Shown: positions 32,003-43,394, counted from the stretch's first letter. The stretch is DNA of 64,000 nucleotides from Chrysopilus asiliformis (GCA_964034945.1 OZ035960.1:75800585-75864584); one strand, 5' to 3'. Notes: generated by a model not told the origin, from the sequence alone. Translations and numbers: made by a program.

Positions 32003-33596
32003 CGTTATGACCGGCATTTGTAATAATAACCCAAAAATCGATCGTTTTTTCCGGTCCAAGTTCTTCGTAATCCCACTTCTTCTTTACTCGAACTGCACCA
32101 TTTGGCTCAACTGTAACCCATGGATTTTCATCCCGTATTTTAAACGTTTCTCGGTCAGTTTCCTTCTCTAATTGAAATACACTTTTTCCTTCAGCGTCAC
32201 CGTCGGCTTCAGTGAATTCAATTCGTTTAGTTGGACGCACTGCTCGCGTCACACGTCTTCTTTCACGACGATGAGAATGTTGATTTACAGCATCATGGGA
32301 TAAATGTTGCATTATAACAGGAACTGGATCGGGTGCAACAAATTCTACTACAACTTTTGCTTGTTTCAAACTCGAAAGACTTGGCGTTCTTAAATCGTGA
32401 GCTTCAACTTCTAAAAGCAATTCAGATTTTTCCGGTTCGGCAGCCAGCATAAGTTCCCCAGTTTGTGGCACAATTATAACTGTGTTACTTAAAGTTTTCA
32501 AGCGATAAGCAACCTTATCACCATCAGCGTCCGAAGCCTGAACTTTTCCAATTCGTGTGAATCTATGCCACGTTGTGGAAGAATTTCCATATAAGTCGGT
32601 TACTTTAGTTCCAGATAATGCAAATCTATATTCTTCTTCCACAAATTTAGGTCTGTTGTCATTCTCATCAAGGACGGTCACCAATATTCGTGTAATAGCT
32701 TTGTCCATGCCATCTTCATCAGATGCTTGAATGGATATATCATAAAGATATTTAACTTCCCTATCAAGCGGTTTGTTTGTTACAAGCCATACTCCTGTAC
32801 TTTGAGCTTTTCTTATAGTAATGGACTTTCCTATAAAATTAGTTCCGGTTTCCTGCAGCGCAAAGGAATCATTATCATTTCCATGAATTATTGAATATAT
32901 AATAGTATTTGCATCTCTAGCCGAATTTGCCTGCAATAGTGGTACGCCATTAACTTTACTGCCAGATTTTTGATTTTCTTTGATTTCTCCGGTTAAGTCA
33001 AGACTTGCACCTGGAAAACGAAGCATATCATTCCGATTCATAACGAATAATTGCAATTGGTGTGTAGATGTTGAATTTGGCGTCTCCTCTACAATTATTA
33101 GGTTTACTGGCTTATTTATTAATGGAGTAAGATCGGATGTGGTCATAACCACTCCATCATCTAAAATCGTAAAATATTTTGAGAAACCAGTTTCCAAAAG
33201 TCGATAATTATACAGGCTTTTCCTTTTAGAAAAATCGGAAGCATTCTTTATATCAGCCAATGAGGTTAACGATTCTGGCGAGATATTGTTGAAAATCCTA
33301 GCGAATCTTTTAATGCTGAAACCGGGATATGTATCATGTGGAAGGACCAGAGACATTGCTTTTTTATTATTTTCTTGATTAATCGCGAACTTTTCAAAAT
33401 CATTATTACCAAAAGCACTAACAATTACTTGACTATTGTAATCAACTATGGCACACATTGTCAATAATGCTATAATGCACATATATTGGTTGGAATTGCT
33501 ATGGTAGCTACAGGAGCGGGAGTCTTTCAAAACGATTCTCCGGTGAAAAGTGGATTTAGATCGCCGCATTCTCTCAGCGGCACCGCGCTCCCACAT
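32003..33596 (-). CDS. CadN: N-cadherin, first coding exon (residues 1-531)
   Basis: N-cadherin is a calcium-dependent adhesion protein of the plasma membrane, used in fly axon guidance and neuronal adhesion. This exon encodes the N-terminus. A basic leader is followed by a hydrophobic stretch near residues 45-58 that could be a signal peptide, then the segment MSLVLPHDTYPGFS typical of insect CadN. A DENDNRP calcium-binding motif lies near residue 311, DADGD near 355, and a basic cluster RRERRR near 441-446 that could be a furin-type prodomain site. The exon ends in NAGHN plus one base at a GTAAGT donor (31997-32002), so it ends in phase 1 and joins 18831-19281 after a 12.7-kb intron. The start is uncertain: Met1 (33594-33596) and Met10 (33567-33569) are both possible. 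The closeness to Drosophila CadN comes from memory of the family. Confidence 0.9.
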
Positions 33597-34402
33597 TGTA
33601 TTAACAAAAAGGATTGTTTTTTTATAAATATAATTTTTTTTTTGTGGCGAAAAATTAACACAAAGTTTTTGATTTAGGTGCGATATAAGTGCTGTATCTG
33701 ATGTGAAAGTTTTATACAGTTTTCATGTCGAAATCACTCATTCACTTTTCGTTCACGGAGAAAAACTTTATTCAGACATATGATTTTATTCATTGAAAGT
33801 CAGGTTTTCGTTTAACTTATGTGGTTTCAATGACAGACGTTATCTGTAAAATGAAAAAGAAGTGAATTAAAATTTATTTGTATAGATATTTCATTTGGTA
33901 AAGATAATTTACGCATAAAAGCATTACTACTAAATTTTCATTTTTAATACCCTATAACATGTTTTCTCTACTATTTGTAATCGTATCTAAAGATACAACA
34001 GTGTCTATAGAATAATTAATAGATTTGAGTTTTATATTTCCATCTAATTCTTTTTAATATCCTGATCAAATTGAACTTACAATCATGCCATATAGGATAT
34101 TTTACTATTGTCGCGCAATTGTAGCTCTCCTTATGTTTTTATATGCGTGATTCTTTTAAGAATTCAGCCTTTTTATTAATTCACGCGTCATCATCAAAAA
34201 TATGTTCTTTTTTTAAATATACAAATATTCATTCTCAAATTAAAGAAAATTCTCAACAATTTGAAGATCTTCTTTCAGTATAAGTAAATCTGTATAATTT
34301 TCAAAGAAGACGATGTTTTATTTCGATTTCTTTGAAAATTATACAGATTTAGAGCTACCAATTTCTTTAATTTAAGTTAGAAGTTTATTTTTGTATCAAG
34401 TA
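33597..34402. other. Region upstream of the CadN start
   Basis: Could hold CadN 5' leader or promoter, but no motif is distinct. A perfect 23-bp inverted repeat with a 19-base loop lies at 34286-34308 and 34328-34350. Confidence 0.4.
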
Positions 34403-35720
34403 CAGTGGTGTTCTTTAAAATAGCAGCACCTATAAAAAACGAAAAAAGTTGAATATTTTGGCATTTTAATCCAGTGTACCCCATAAAGTAAAACCAAAAA
34501 ACGTAATTTTGGTGTTTAAGTTTAAGAATATATGGCACCAGTGCACGTAAATGCATTTCTAGGGGAACCCCCGAGTTTAGAAATGTCATCTTATGCAATA
34601 AAGTGTTCATCAAAATAGCAGCAGTTGTAGTTTTCTAGAGAAAAGTGACCGAAATTCGAGATTTAATCTATTATACTTTTACAACCAAGTGCGGTAAATG
34701 TTATTAAATAGTAGTATTGGTGAAAAATATGAAAAGTTCAATATAATCTTACAGAAATGGGCCGCAGCGTACACTGTACTGAAGAAGAGCGTATAGCTAT
34801 TAAAATTATGCTTAAGGAGGGCAAAACGTATCGGTATATTCAAAAAGAGATTCAATGCTCTGCAAAAATGATCGTCAATGTGAAAAACTGGCAACCTAAG
34901 CCGGAAAAACGAGGTGGAAAGGTAAAAACTACATCTCGAGAGGATCAAAATATAGTCATGTTGACAAAGCGTAACCCGTTTATGTCCTCCAGCGTGATAA
35001 AAAAAGAATTAAATCTGCAAATAAGCAGTTCAACAATAAGAAAACGATTGATAAAAGCAAATTTAAAAGGGCGAAAGCCCCGGAGAATACCCTTATTAAA
35101 ATCTAGACACGTAAAAAACAGAATTTTTTTTGCAAAATTGCATCGAAACTGGACACCATCTAAATGGCGCAATGTTTTATGGAGCGATGAGTCGAAAGTG
35201 GTGTTATTTGGCTCCAAAGGTAGTGGATAGTGGACGACGACCTCCTAGTTCAGAATTCAACCCACGATATACTACGAAATCTGTCAAACATGGAGGTTGC
35301 AATATTATGGCATGGGGCTGTTTTTCGTAGTACGGCATTGGTCCAATATTTTGGATCAAGCTAAATATGACAGTTGATATTTATGAGGGCATTTCATGCT
35401 TCCCTTCGCGGAAGACGAAATGCCATTAAAATGGGTATTTATGCAAGATAATGACCCTAAACACACTTCAAACAAGGCAAAAAAAATGTTTCGATAGGCA
35501 TAAAGTCGACGTTTTGGTGTGGCCCGCTCAATCCCCGGATTTAAATCCGATTGAAAATCTATGGACAGACTTGAAAAAAGCCGTATCAGAAAAAAAACCA
35601 TCCAACAAACAGGAATTATGGGAAGTAGTCGAGTCTGCATGGAAGTCTATTCCTGCCTCCAGGTGCCGCAAACTTGTCGAGTCCATGCCTAGGCGATGCA
35701 TTGAGAATTCTTATATGAGT
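34403..35720 (+). mobile_element. Tc1-like DNA transposon, 3' part cut off
   Basis: It starts after TA (34401-34402) with CAGTGGTGTTCTTTAAAATA and a related AAAATAGCAGCAG copy near 34612. The transposase relic follows. The 3' end is cut by the Helitron-like element H3. The matching terminus was not found. Confidence 0.75.
34757..35720 (+). pseudogene. Tc1-like transposase, frameshifted
   Basis: The first frame (34757-35230) encodes two helix-turn-helix regions (CTEEERIAIKIMLKEGKTY..., then KTTSREDQNIVML and SSSTIRKRLIKANLKGRKP) and the first catalytic block WSDESKVVLFG. After a frame change come KHGGCNIMAWGCFS and the second Asp in MQDNDPKHTS. After another, VWPAQSPDLNPIENLWTDLK carries the third acid (E). 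This is the DD34E set of a Tc1-type transposase with all three catalytic blocks still readable. At least two frameshifts make it inactive. Length is near normal. Confidence 0.88.
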
Positions 35721-36435
35721 ACTAGCAGACCCTTCGTTGGCAGCTAAAAGTTTTTTGTATAAATTTTAGAATGCCAAAAAACCATAAATAACTTAAAAAG
35801 TTTTGGGAAAAAATGTTATCCTTACAGAACCTTCCGTTTCGAATTTTGAAATTCCAACACCGGATTCGTGATCAGCGACCCCAAAAATCCCCTAATACCG
35901 ATTTTTCCCCGGAAAAACTGGAAAAAGGATATTTGCGTTATCCTTTCAGGAACTTTCGTTTCGAATTTTGCAAATCTAATACCGGATTCGTGATCAGCGA
36001 CCACAAACATAATGCCAATTTTTCCGGGGAGAAAGGATATTTGCGTTATCCTTTCAGGAACTTCCCTTTCAAATTTTGCAAATCTAATACCGGATTCGTG
36101 ATTAGCGACCCCAAAAACCCCATAATACCAATTTCTCCGGAGAAAAATGGGAAAAAGGATATTTGCGTTACCTTACAGGACCTTCTGTCCCGAATTTTGA
36201 AATTCAAACACCAGATTCTTAATTAGCGACCCAAAATACCCTATAATGCAAATTTTTCCGGGGAAAAATGGGAAAAAGGATATTTGCGTTACCCTTGCAG
36301 GAACTTCCGTTTCGAATTTTAAACATCTACATAGCTGCTCCTGGCAACACACATCATTTAGCAAAAACTGCGTAAAAATCGGTCCAATAGTTTTTGAGTT
36401 TTGTAATCTCAGACAGCCAGACAAACATCCATTTT

Positions 36436-37335
36436 TATACCTGTATGGTGAAACCAAAGGGTATATTAGATTTGCCTTACCGTTTGTAACGCCAAGATCC
36501 CGTCATCACACAAAAAAATGAACTACACCAGTGTGTTTAGAATGATAAACATAACAAAAGCTATAATTGCCAATCTGGCAATTATTGAAAACCCGTATGG
36601 TGATATTCGTATCATAATTTGAGCAGTTGTACCAAAATTCCACTTTGAAGTCAAACTTTCCAATAAGATTTTTTAAAATTTATTCCAATCGGATTTTGAT
36701 GTATGGAAGTTTTATGTAGAATCATATCCTAAATAACTTTTGTTCTTACACTTTTTTGATAAGATGCACCGTTTTTGAGATATTCACAAAAAACGTTTTC
36801 GTTCGTATGGGGGGTACCCCCCCTGATGGTCCATTTTTGCTCATTAACGAACTTAGCCTCGCATTTTACGAAAAACGGATCCACGCAAAATTTCAAGTCT
36901 CTAGCTCAATCCGTGCGCCCGCAATCCGCGCCACAGACAGACAGACAGACAGACGGACAGACGGACGGACATGCAAAAATTAAATATTTTTATCATTCTA
37001 AACACACTGGTGTAATTAATTTTTTTGTGCGATGACGGGATCTTGGCGTTACAAACGGTAAGGCAAAGTTAATATACCCTTTGGTTCCACCATACGGGTA
37101 TAAAAATAATTAGTTTCTACCCGTCCGTCCGTCCGTCCGTCCGTCCGTCTGTCTGTCTGTCCGTCTGTCTGTGGCGCGGATTACGGGCGCACGGATTGAG
37201 CTAGAGACTTGAAATTTTGCGCAGATCCGTTTTTCGTAAAATGTGAGGCTAAGTTCGTTCATGGGCAAAAATGGACCATTAGGGGGGGTACCCCCCATAC
37301 GAAAGAAAACGTTTTTTGTGAATATCTCAAAAACA
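36436..37335 (+). mobile_element. DINE-like copy 5, split by copy 6
   Basis: The 5' third (36436-36547) ends at TAGAATGATAA and resumes at 37103 with AAAATAATTAG, then the GTCY array and palindrome. It stops at CTCAAAAAC (37335) without a 3' end. Confidence 0.8.
36548..37102 (-). mobile_element. DINE-like copy 6, nested in copy 5
   Basis: Full length on the minus strand from AACATAAC to CGGGTATA. Compared with the uninterrupted family sequence at 43239, the insertion leaves no duplicated target bases. Confidence 0.88.
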
Positions 37336-37355
37336 AAGAATAACGTGTATATAGA

Positions 37356-37541
37356 TATTAGATTTAGTATAGAGCAAAAGAGTTTTATTTTAATCAAGAA
37401 AACATAAAAACTACTATTTTTCACCGTATCAAAAGGTAAGTATAAAGTCGATTGGAACAAAGAATTCCAAGAGATACCTATAAGTTATGAACCGTTATAA
37501 ATCAGGTGGGTCTTATATAAAATATAAGACGAAAGTATTCA
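37356..37541. other. Short gene-free stretch
   Basis: May include the displaced tail of the Tc1-like element (ACTACTATTTTTCACC near 37411), but too decayed to say. Confidence 0.3.
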
Positions 37542-37718
37542 TTAACTCTTTGACTACCTTTGTACAATATATTGTAAATATCTTGTTCTATTTTTAATTT
37601 TTTTTTTGCAAGATTTTCCAAAAAAAACTTCTTTTTCACATGCTAATTCTGTGAAAAAGAAAAACAGTAAATTTTTGTGATATTTTGGATCGTGTAATTT
37701 TTTATTTTTATTTTTTAT

Positions 37719-38494
37719 GTGTTCAAAATGACACATAAATTAAGCGAAGAGCATTTTTTTGCAATGTTGGAGGGAATGTCCCATGGCAAGTTTTCCGATA
37801 GTGAGAACGACGATGAAGATATTGAAAAGAGGCAAGTTATATTTCGGTCGAGCGAGAAGTCATCTGAAGAAGAAGAAGAAAATCTTAGTGAGGATTCGAA
37901 TACATATCACACACAGGTCAAACATAAAGTCAGTAGCTTATAATTCACGTCAAGGAGCAGCTACATCTTCTCTACATTTGATCGACATCCAAACTATTAC
38001 TTCCGGAGCTAAACCAAGGGTACCATTATCAGCAAATTGTTTCAATCGAGTACTATGACAATCTAGAGTACTGCACCACTCAGTTGAAACACCTATGGAA
38101 GAAGATCCACCAATTGGTGAGACACTTCAATTTACAACCAACGAAAATATAAAATGGAGGCATGTGCGTCAGACAGACGTTACTTTGAAATCACCATTTA
38201 TACAGTCTGAAGCGTCTACTAGTCAAATACAAACACCGTATGTTTAATTTATCAAGTGCGTGTATAAATCCTTTTTCGAATCGGCAGCAAATTACACGAG
38301 CCTATACACTGAACAAAATAATACCAGATTAGTTTTAACAAGTCCAGAAGAGTTACATTTAGTTTCCATATAAAAATGGAGTTTCAAAATTTCCACGTGT
38401 TATTATGTACTGGGAAAATAATGTTCCTGGAAATACATTTTCCCAATTCATGACAAGGAATCCATTCTTCCCACTGCGAGCCAACTTGCACTTA
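37719..38494 (+). pseudogene. piggyBac-type transposase, N-terminal half
   Basis: It starts MTHKLSEEHFFAMLEG, then an acidic leader (SDSENDDEDIEK..., SSEEEEENLSED) usual in piggyBac transposases. Further on, in changing frames, come NENIKWRHVRQTDV, SFFESAANYTSLYTEQN and FMTRNPFFPLRANLHL. The last matches the MSRNRF..LR..LHF block of the family. Stops and frameshifts are frequent from codon 75 on. Homology resumes after the MITE with GDNTAKPADNKF and after the LINE with KFYKIRPIVDAVRNR, then DEQIIPFKGK after the hAT element, the catalytic-Asp segment DE.I.PFKGR. Confidence 0.75.
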
Positions 38495-38621
38495 GGCCCG
38501 TTTGCGCGTATTATTCTTAAAAAATTAAGTTGTGGTTAACCTACTTAAACCGTAGAAATTCTTCGACTTAAATTTTTTAAGTTGTACATAAGTTGCTAAG
38601 TTTTGTTGGTGCAAACGGCAC
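38495..38621. mobile_element. 127-bp MITE in the piggyBac relic, TSD TTA
   Basis: Imperfect ends GGCCCGTTTGCGC and GTGCAAACGGCAC, with TTA at 38492-38494 and 38622-38624. Removing it joins NLHL to GDNTAKP of the transposase. Confidence 0.65.
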
Positions 38622-38650
38622 TTAGGCGATAACACAGCAAAACCTGCTGA

Positions 38651-39890
38651 TAACAAATTTAGTTCAATTTACATCTTTCTGCCAAAATAGCGTCGAGAAT
38701 GGGCTGCAGGTCGACTGCATATATACTGATTTAGCCAAAGCATTTGACTCAATTTCGCATAAAATTTTGTTGTTTAAGCTTTCTGTTCTGGGTTTTCCCC
38801 CATTATTTCTCAAGTGGTTAAGTCCTTACCTTTGTGATCGCACTCAAAGAGTTTGTTTTCGAGGGAAAACTTCGAAAACAATATACAATATTTCTGGTGT
38901 ACCTCAGGGAAGCCATCTGGGTCCGATGCTTTTCGTGTTATATGTGAATGACATTTATTTGATTATAAAAAATAGCTCTATTTTGCTCTTTGCTGACGAT
39001 ATGAAAATATACCGCCCTATTCGCGACATAAATGACTGTGTACTTTTATCGAATGACTTTGAAAATTTTTATGTGTGGTGTAAAAAAAAATTTTATGTTA
39101 TTAAACGTTGATAAGTGCTCTGTCCTTAGTTATAAGGAAGAAAAGATTTTTATTTTATGACTGTACCCATGAAGGGACTGATCTAATCAGGCTCCAACAA
39201 ATTAAGGACCTTGGTGTAATTTTTGACGTTTCTCTTACTTTTGTTGATCATATAAATTCTATTTTGAGTCGAGCTAATTCCCTCATGGGCTGTATCAAGA
39301 GGTGGTCTAGGGAATTTTCTGACCCTTTTGTCACCAAATCCTTATACTGCTCTCTGGTTCGTCCAATATTAGAATATTGTTCTGTAGTTTGGGACCCTTT
39401 CTATGCGATACATTGTGATCGGATAGAAATGGTGCAAAGGAGATTTAGTCGTTTTGCGCTGAAGGGACTGCCCTGGAACAACGTCTTAAGTCTACCTCCT
39501 TATGCAGATCGACTTGCGCTGCTAAATTTAAAAACTTTAAAAGAAAGAAGGAGTATCACAAAGACTACCTTTATGTTCAAATTGTTAACGGGACTGATTA
39601 GCTCGCCTCAAATATTAGAAAATATATCTATACTTACTCCTTCTCGTCCACGTAGATGTCATAATTTTCTTCATGTTGCTATGCATCGTACAAACTATGG
39701 TCTTAACGAACCTATATCCAACATATGCCGTAATTTCAATTTGAAATTTGAAAATATTGATTTTAACAATAGTTTGGAGTTTCTGAAGAGTAAGCTTTAA
39801 ATATGTTATTGTAAATAATATTAATCAGTAATCAGTATTTTGATGAAATTTGTAATAAATAAATTTAAAAAAATTAATAAATTAAATTAA
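38651..39890 (+). mobile_element. 5'-truncated LINE (Jockey-like) in the piggyBac relic
   Basis: It holds only reverse transcriptase and the C-terminus and ends in an A/T-rich tail with AATAAATAAATTT. Flanks CTGATAACAAATTT and CTGTGACAAGTTTT may be a decayed target duplication. Confidence 0.75.
38655..39800 (+). pseudogene. LINE reverse transcriptase, C-terminal part
   Basis: Frame one gives NLVQFTSFCQNSVENGLQVD, YTDLAKAFDSISH (catalytic block A), GVPQGSHLGPMLFVLYVNDI (block B) and LLFADDMKIY (the FADD active site). A frameshift near 39095-39110 then leads to a 230-codon frame with IKDLGVIFDVSLTF and VRPILEYCSVVWDPF, the thumb region, down to LEFLKSKL. It lacks the endonuclease and ORF1, as expected of a 5'-truncated copy. 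One frameshift and the truncation make it inactive. Confidence 0.85.
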
Positions 39891-39977
39891 CTGTGACAAG
39901 TTTTACAAAATAAGACCAATTGTTGATGCAGTTCGAAATAGATTGTTTGAACAAGAATTGGAACTCTATGTGTAGAC

Positions 39978-41697
39978 CAGTGGTTCCCAAACTTTTTTGG
40001 CCCACGGACCCCTTTCATAATCAAAACTTGCCCACGGACCCCTTTTCATAGTCAAATCTTGCCCACGGACCCTGGGTGAAAAACCATTACATAAATGCAT
40101 AATAGAAACATTACAAATTTAACTTTAATGTCTTGAATGGTAAATGATGATGTAAAAATAAAATATAAATAAAACTTTTTGTTGAAGAAGTATTTATTAA
40201 ATCTCCGCCGAAGACGCGGCCTTTTATATTCGCGACTCGTTTGCCAACGTTCCTGTATGTTCGGCCGAGGTCTCGAACGTTCTCGTCTGCAGATCTCAAA
40301 CATTCTCGAAGCGTTCACGTCAGATCTCGAATAGGGATGCAACATCGTTCATAAAACCTCGATATATCGAAAATCGATGTTTTTTTTAAGGCGACATCGA
40401 TGTCAAAAAACATCGTCCTGAAAACATCGTTTTTCCGATGTTTTGAAAAAGTTAAATTTAATAAATAATTTAGCCACCTGGCGGATGCTCTACTGTGGGT
40501 GGAGTGCACCCAGGTAGAATTAACACGGTTTTAATTCTTCTTATACGTTAAACCACCAAAAACCCACTAGTTTTCGAGATATTCGCAAAAAAAAAAATTT
40601 TTTTGAAATACCGGCATATCTTTATAACGGAGTTCTAGTAAAAGACATAAATGTAGCAAATTTTATTGTCTGCAAGTTTTGTAATACATAAGACTACTAG
40701 AAAATGGTTAGTTTCGAAATAAATCGCAAAAAACCGCATAGTTTTTAAAAAGCCGCCGTTTTGGTTACTTCCGGTTAACGGATTTCCACATCAGGACCAA
40801 ACTTCTCTGTAAAATTTCATGGCTAGCTCTGGTATTTTTTGCGAAATCTTGTAGAAAGATGAAACCGAAAATTGATACCAAAGAAAATTTAAACAAATCT
40901 TTGAGTGGCTATATTAAATCTATCTAAAAACTAGTCCCTCTAGTCCTAAAATTAGTTTCTCTACTAATTTTATAAAGAGTAAAGTTCTAACATCGTGGAT
41001 AACAACATCGATACCTCGATATATCGGTCTGTTCAACATCGAGGTTAAAACTCGATATTTTTCAACGATACCTCGAAGTTTTGCAAACATCGAGGTATCG
41101 TTGGCATCCCTAATCTCGAATGTCCTTGCACCTTCTTACCCGTGGACTGTTACAATATCAAAAATTTTATTTGCAACAAACCACTGTTAATTATAATAAA
41201 AATTGAATGCTACAATGTAACGCTCTCTTGAATTAATTATTTGAGATGTGAGGATAAAATTTCATGTAAATGTCGCATATTGTGTAGGTACTCATTTTGT
41301 ACCAATTAATTCACAACAGAATATAATAATACAGTAATATACAGTAATTCCAAACTTTCGCGGATTTGGTTATTCGCAGAAGTAAACAAATTAAACAAAA
41401 ATATAAAATAGTAAGCTATAACTTTTAGGGTGCATTATATTAAATAATAAAACCCAATATGTCTAACTATAAATATTTTAATTAGGACGTAAAAATCGCT
41501 AATAATTTATTCATTATTATTTATTTTAACTTCCATATTAATAAAAATGTGTCACCATTTTTTTATTTCATATTAAACCTTGCGCGGACCCCCTGACGTT
41601 GTTCAGGGACCCCCAAATCAATTTTAATTTTCCACGGACCCCCTGAATGATCCCGGGGACCCCTGGGGGTCCGTAGGGACCACTTTGGGAACCACTG
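39978..41697. mobile_element. hAT element C1, TSD GTGTAGAC
   Basis: Ends CAGTGGTTCCCAAACTTTTT and ...TTTGGGAACCACTG with an exact 8-bp duplication at 39970-39977 and 41698-41705. Both ends are rich in CCCACGGACCCC repeats. No transposase. A second copy is at 57226. Confidence 0.93.
40332..41112. mobile_element. hAT-like MITE nested in C1, TSD ATCTCGAA
   Basis: Ends TAGGGATGC and GCATCCCTA with an 8-bp duplication at 40324-40331 and 41113-41120. Many CATCG/CGATG motifs near the ends. Confidence 0.88.
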
Positions 41698-41705
41698 GTG
41701 TAGAC

Positions 41706-42045
41706 GAACAAATCATCCCGTTTAAAGGTAAATTATGTGTGATACATTAAAGCAGTGCTCCGCAACCAGTGTGCCGCGGCACACCAGTGTGCCGGGAAAT
41801 GATATTAGGTGTGCCGCGGTAAACATTTCAAATAGCTATTTAATAATTCTTTCAGGATTTTTTTTTAAATTTTTTCATTATAAATATTTTATACACGAAT
41901 TTTTTTATGTTTTCTTTTGTGGTGTGCCCCGGATTTCCAGAAAAAAAATTGGTGTGCCGTATGCAAATAAAGGTTGCGGAGCACTGCATTAAAGGGACAC
42001 CGTGCCCCTAGGGATTAAGTCTCCGTGTTATGCGGCAAATCTAAG
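41706..42045 (+). pseudogene. piggyBac-type transposase, middle part
   Basis: After C1 the frame reads DEQIIPFKGKLCV and, past the hAT MITE, in changing frames YIKGTPCP and GIKS, matching the conserved DEQ.IPFKGR...YIK.KP..WGIK stretch that holds catalytic residues of piggyBac transposases. The preceding piece KFYKIRPIVDAVRN is at 39896-39940. A frame change falls at the C1 insertion point. The C-terminal half and cysteine-rich domain are missing after about 42045. Confidence 0.75.
41753..41986. mobile_element. 234-bp hAT MITE, TSD CATTAAAG
   Basis: Ends CAGTGCTCCGCAACC and GGTTGCGGAGCACTG, with an exact duplication at 41745-41752 and 41987-41994. GTGTGCCG repeats near both ends. Confidence 0.93.
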
Positions 42046-42621
42046 CTCTATTACGTTAGAACACAAAAATAGAACATAACAAAATTTTATTTCAATTTAC
42101 TGCACAAAAATTAAATTTGCTGCTGCAGCCGATTTCGAGAAAATTGTTGTGTTCCAGCTTTAGGCTGAACACAAAAAAAAATAAAACACGAAAAAAGAAA
42201 AAAAGACTCGTTTACAAGTTAAAACACTTAAATCGATTCCTTTTACCAAACACAATATCAATCTCAGCTGTTTGGAGTTTTTCGATTATTTGAAAAAGGA
42301 CAAAGATATATTGAAACAAATCTCTTCTCAAGAAAAGTACAAAGAATCGACAAGATCATCATCAGTTTGTGCTTGAAATTGGAAAACATAAATAAAAAAT
42401 CAATATTTTGATTTATTAATACAATTTTTTTCATTTTTATTTTTCTTCCCCCTTTATCCCCCCATTTTATCCACCATTGGCTCCAAAAAAAAAATAGTCA
42501 CGCTAATTTATACATAGGTGCACAAAATGAACAATACCATTAAAGAACAAACAATTAAAGGACAAAACCATTAAGAACAAAGAACAAAACCATTATAACA
42601 TGATTTTCACATAAAAACAAA
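42046..42621. other. Gene-free stretch
   Basis: The segment around 42100-42160 (CTGCAGCCGATTTCGAGAAA) is also present inverted in the insertion at 27354-27950. Confidence 0.45.
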
Positions 42622-43150
42622 AACATAGCAAAAGCTATAATTGCCCGTATGGTGATATTCGTATCAAAATTCGAACAGTTGTACCAAAATTCCACTTTGA
42701 AGTCAAACTTTCCAATAAGAATTTTTAAAATTTATTCCAATCGGATTTTGATGTATGGGAGTTTTATGTAGAATCACATCCTAAATAACTTTTGTTCTTG
42801 CATTTTTTTGATAAGATGCACCGTTTTTGAGATATTTACAAAAACCGTTCTCGTTCGTATGGGGGGTACCCCCCCTAATGGTCCATTTTTGCCCATTAAC
42901 GAACTTAGCCTCGCATTTTACGAAAAACAGATCTGCGCAAAATTTCAAGTCTCTAGCTCAATCCGTGCGCTCGCAATCCGCGCCACAGACAGACAGACAG
43001 ACGGACAGACGGACGGACATACTAAATTCAACTTTTTTCATCATTCTAAACACACTGGTGTAATTCATTTTTGTGTGCGATGACGAGATCTTGGCGTTAC
43101 AAACGGTAAGGCAAAGTTAATATACCCTTTGGTTTCACCATACGGATATA
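42622..43150 (-). mobile_element. DINE-like copy 7
   Basis: Minus strand. The terminal hairpin is lost by a small deletion (GCTATAATTGCCCGTATGG). The GTCY array and palindrome are present, and it ends CGGATATA. Confidence 0.85.
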
Positions 43151-43159
43151 AAAAGTGTG

Positions 43160-43238
43160 TGTTTTGACCTCCGCTGGACCCCGGAGACTGACGCACCGAA
43201 CCCCTGGGGTTCGATCGAACCCAAGTTAAGAACCACTG
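43160..43238. repeat. hAT-terminus fragment
   Basis: CCTGGGGTTCGATCGAACCC followed by AAGTTAAGAACCACTG resembles the end of a hAT element. Only one end is present. Confidence 0.55.
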
Positions 43239-43394
43239 GTTTAGAATGATAAAAATAATTAATTTTTGCATGTCCGTCCGCCCGTCCGTCTGTCCGTCTG
43301 TTCGTCCGTCTGTCTGTGGTGCGGATTGCGGGCGCACGGATTGAGCTACAGACGCAGATCCGTTTTTCGTAAAATGCAAGGCTAAGTTCGTTAA

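Larger units (their letters stand above)
35722..37355 (-). mobile_element. Helitron-like element H3, interrupted by DINE-like copies
   Basis: The minus-strand 3' terminus CTAG|T is at 35722. Tandem AAGGATA units run from about 35815 to 36320, then the CAAAACTCAAAAACTATTGG block. At CCATTTTTAT (36428) DINE-like sequence starts, and a GTATATAGA segment near 37347-37355 may be the displaced 5' end. It sits inside the Tc1-like element. Confidence 0.5.
37542..42045 (+). mobile_element. piggyBac-type transposon relic with layered insertions
   Basis: TTAA at 37542 is followed by CTCTTTGACTACC, a piggyBac-like terminus. A transposase relic is spread over 37719-38494, 38622-38650, 39891-39977, 41706-41752 and 41995-42045. 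The gaps are filled by a MITE, a LINE, a hAT element and a hAT MITE. No 3' terminus is seen. Confidence 0.75.

Noticed and set aside
35813..36521. 137-codon and shorter frames rich in NLPFRILKF and RDQRPQ
   Set aside because: They are translations of the AAGGATA tandem module in Helitron-like H3. The same words recur wherever the module does.
40052..40509. Arginine-rich frames in hAT C1
   Set aside because: They span the junction of C1 and its nested MITE and have no homology.
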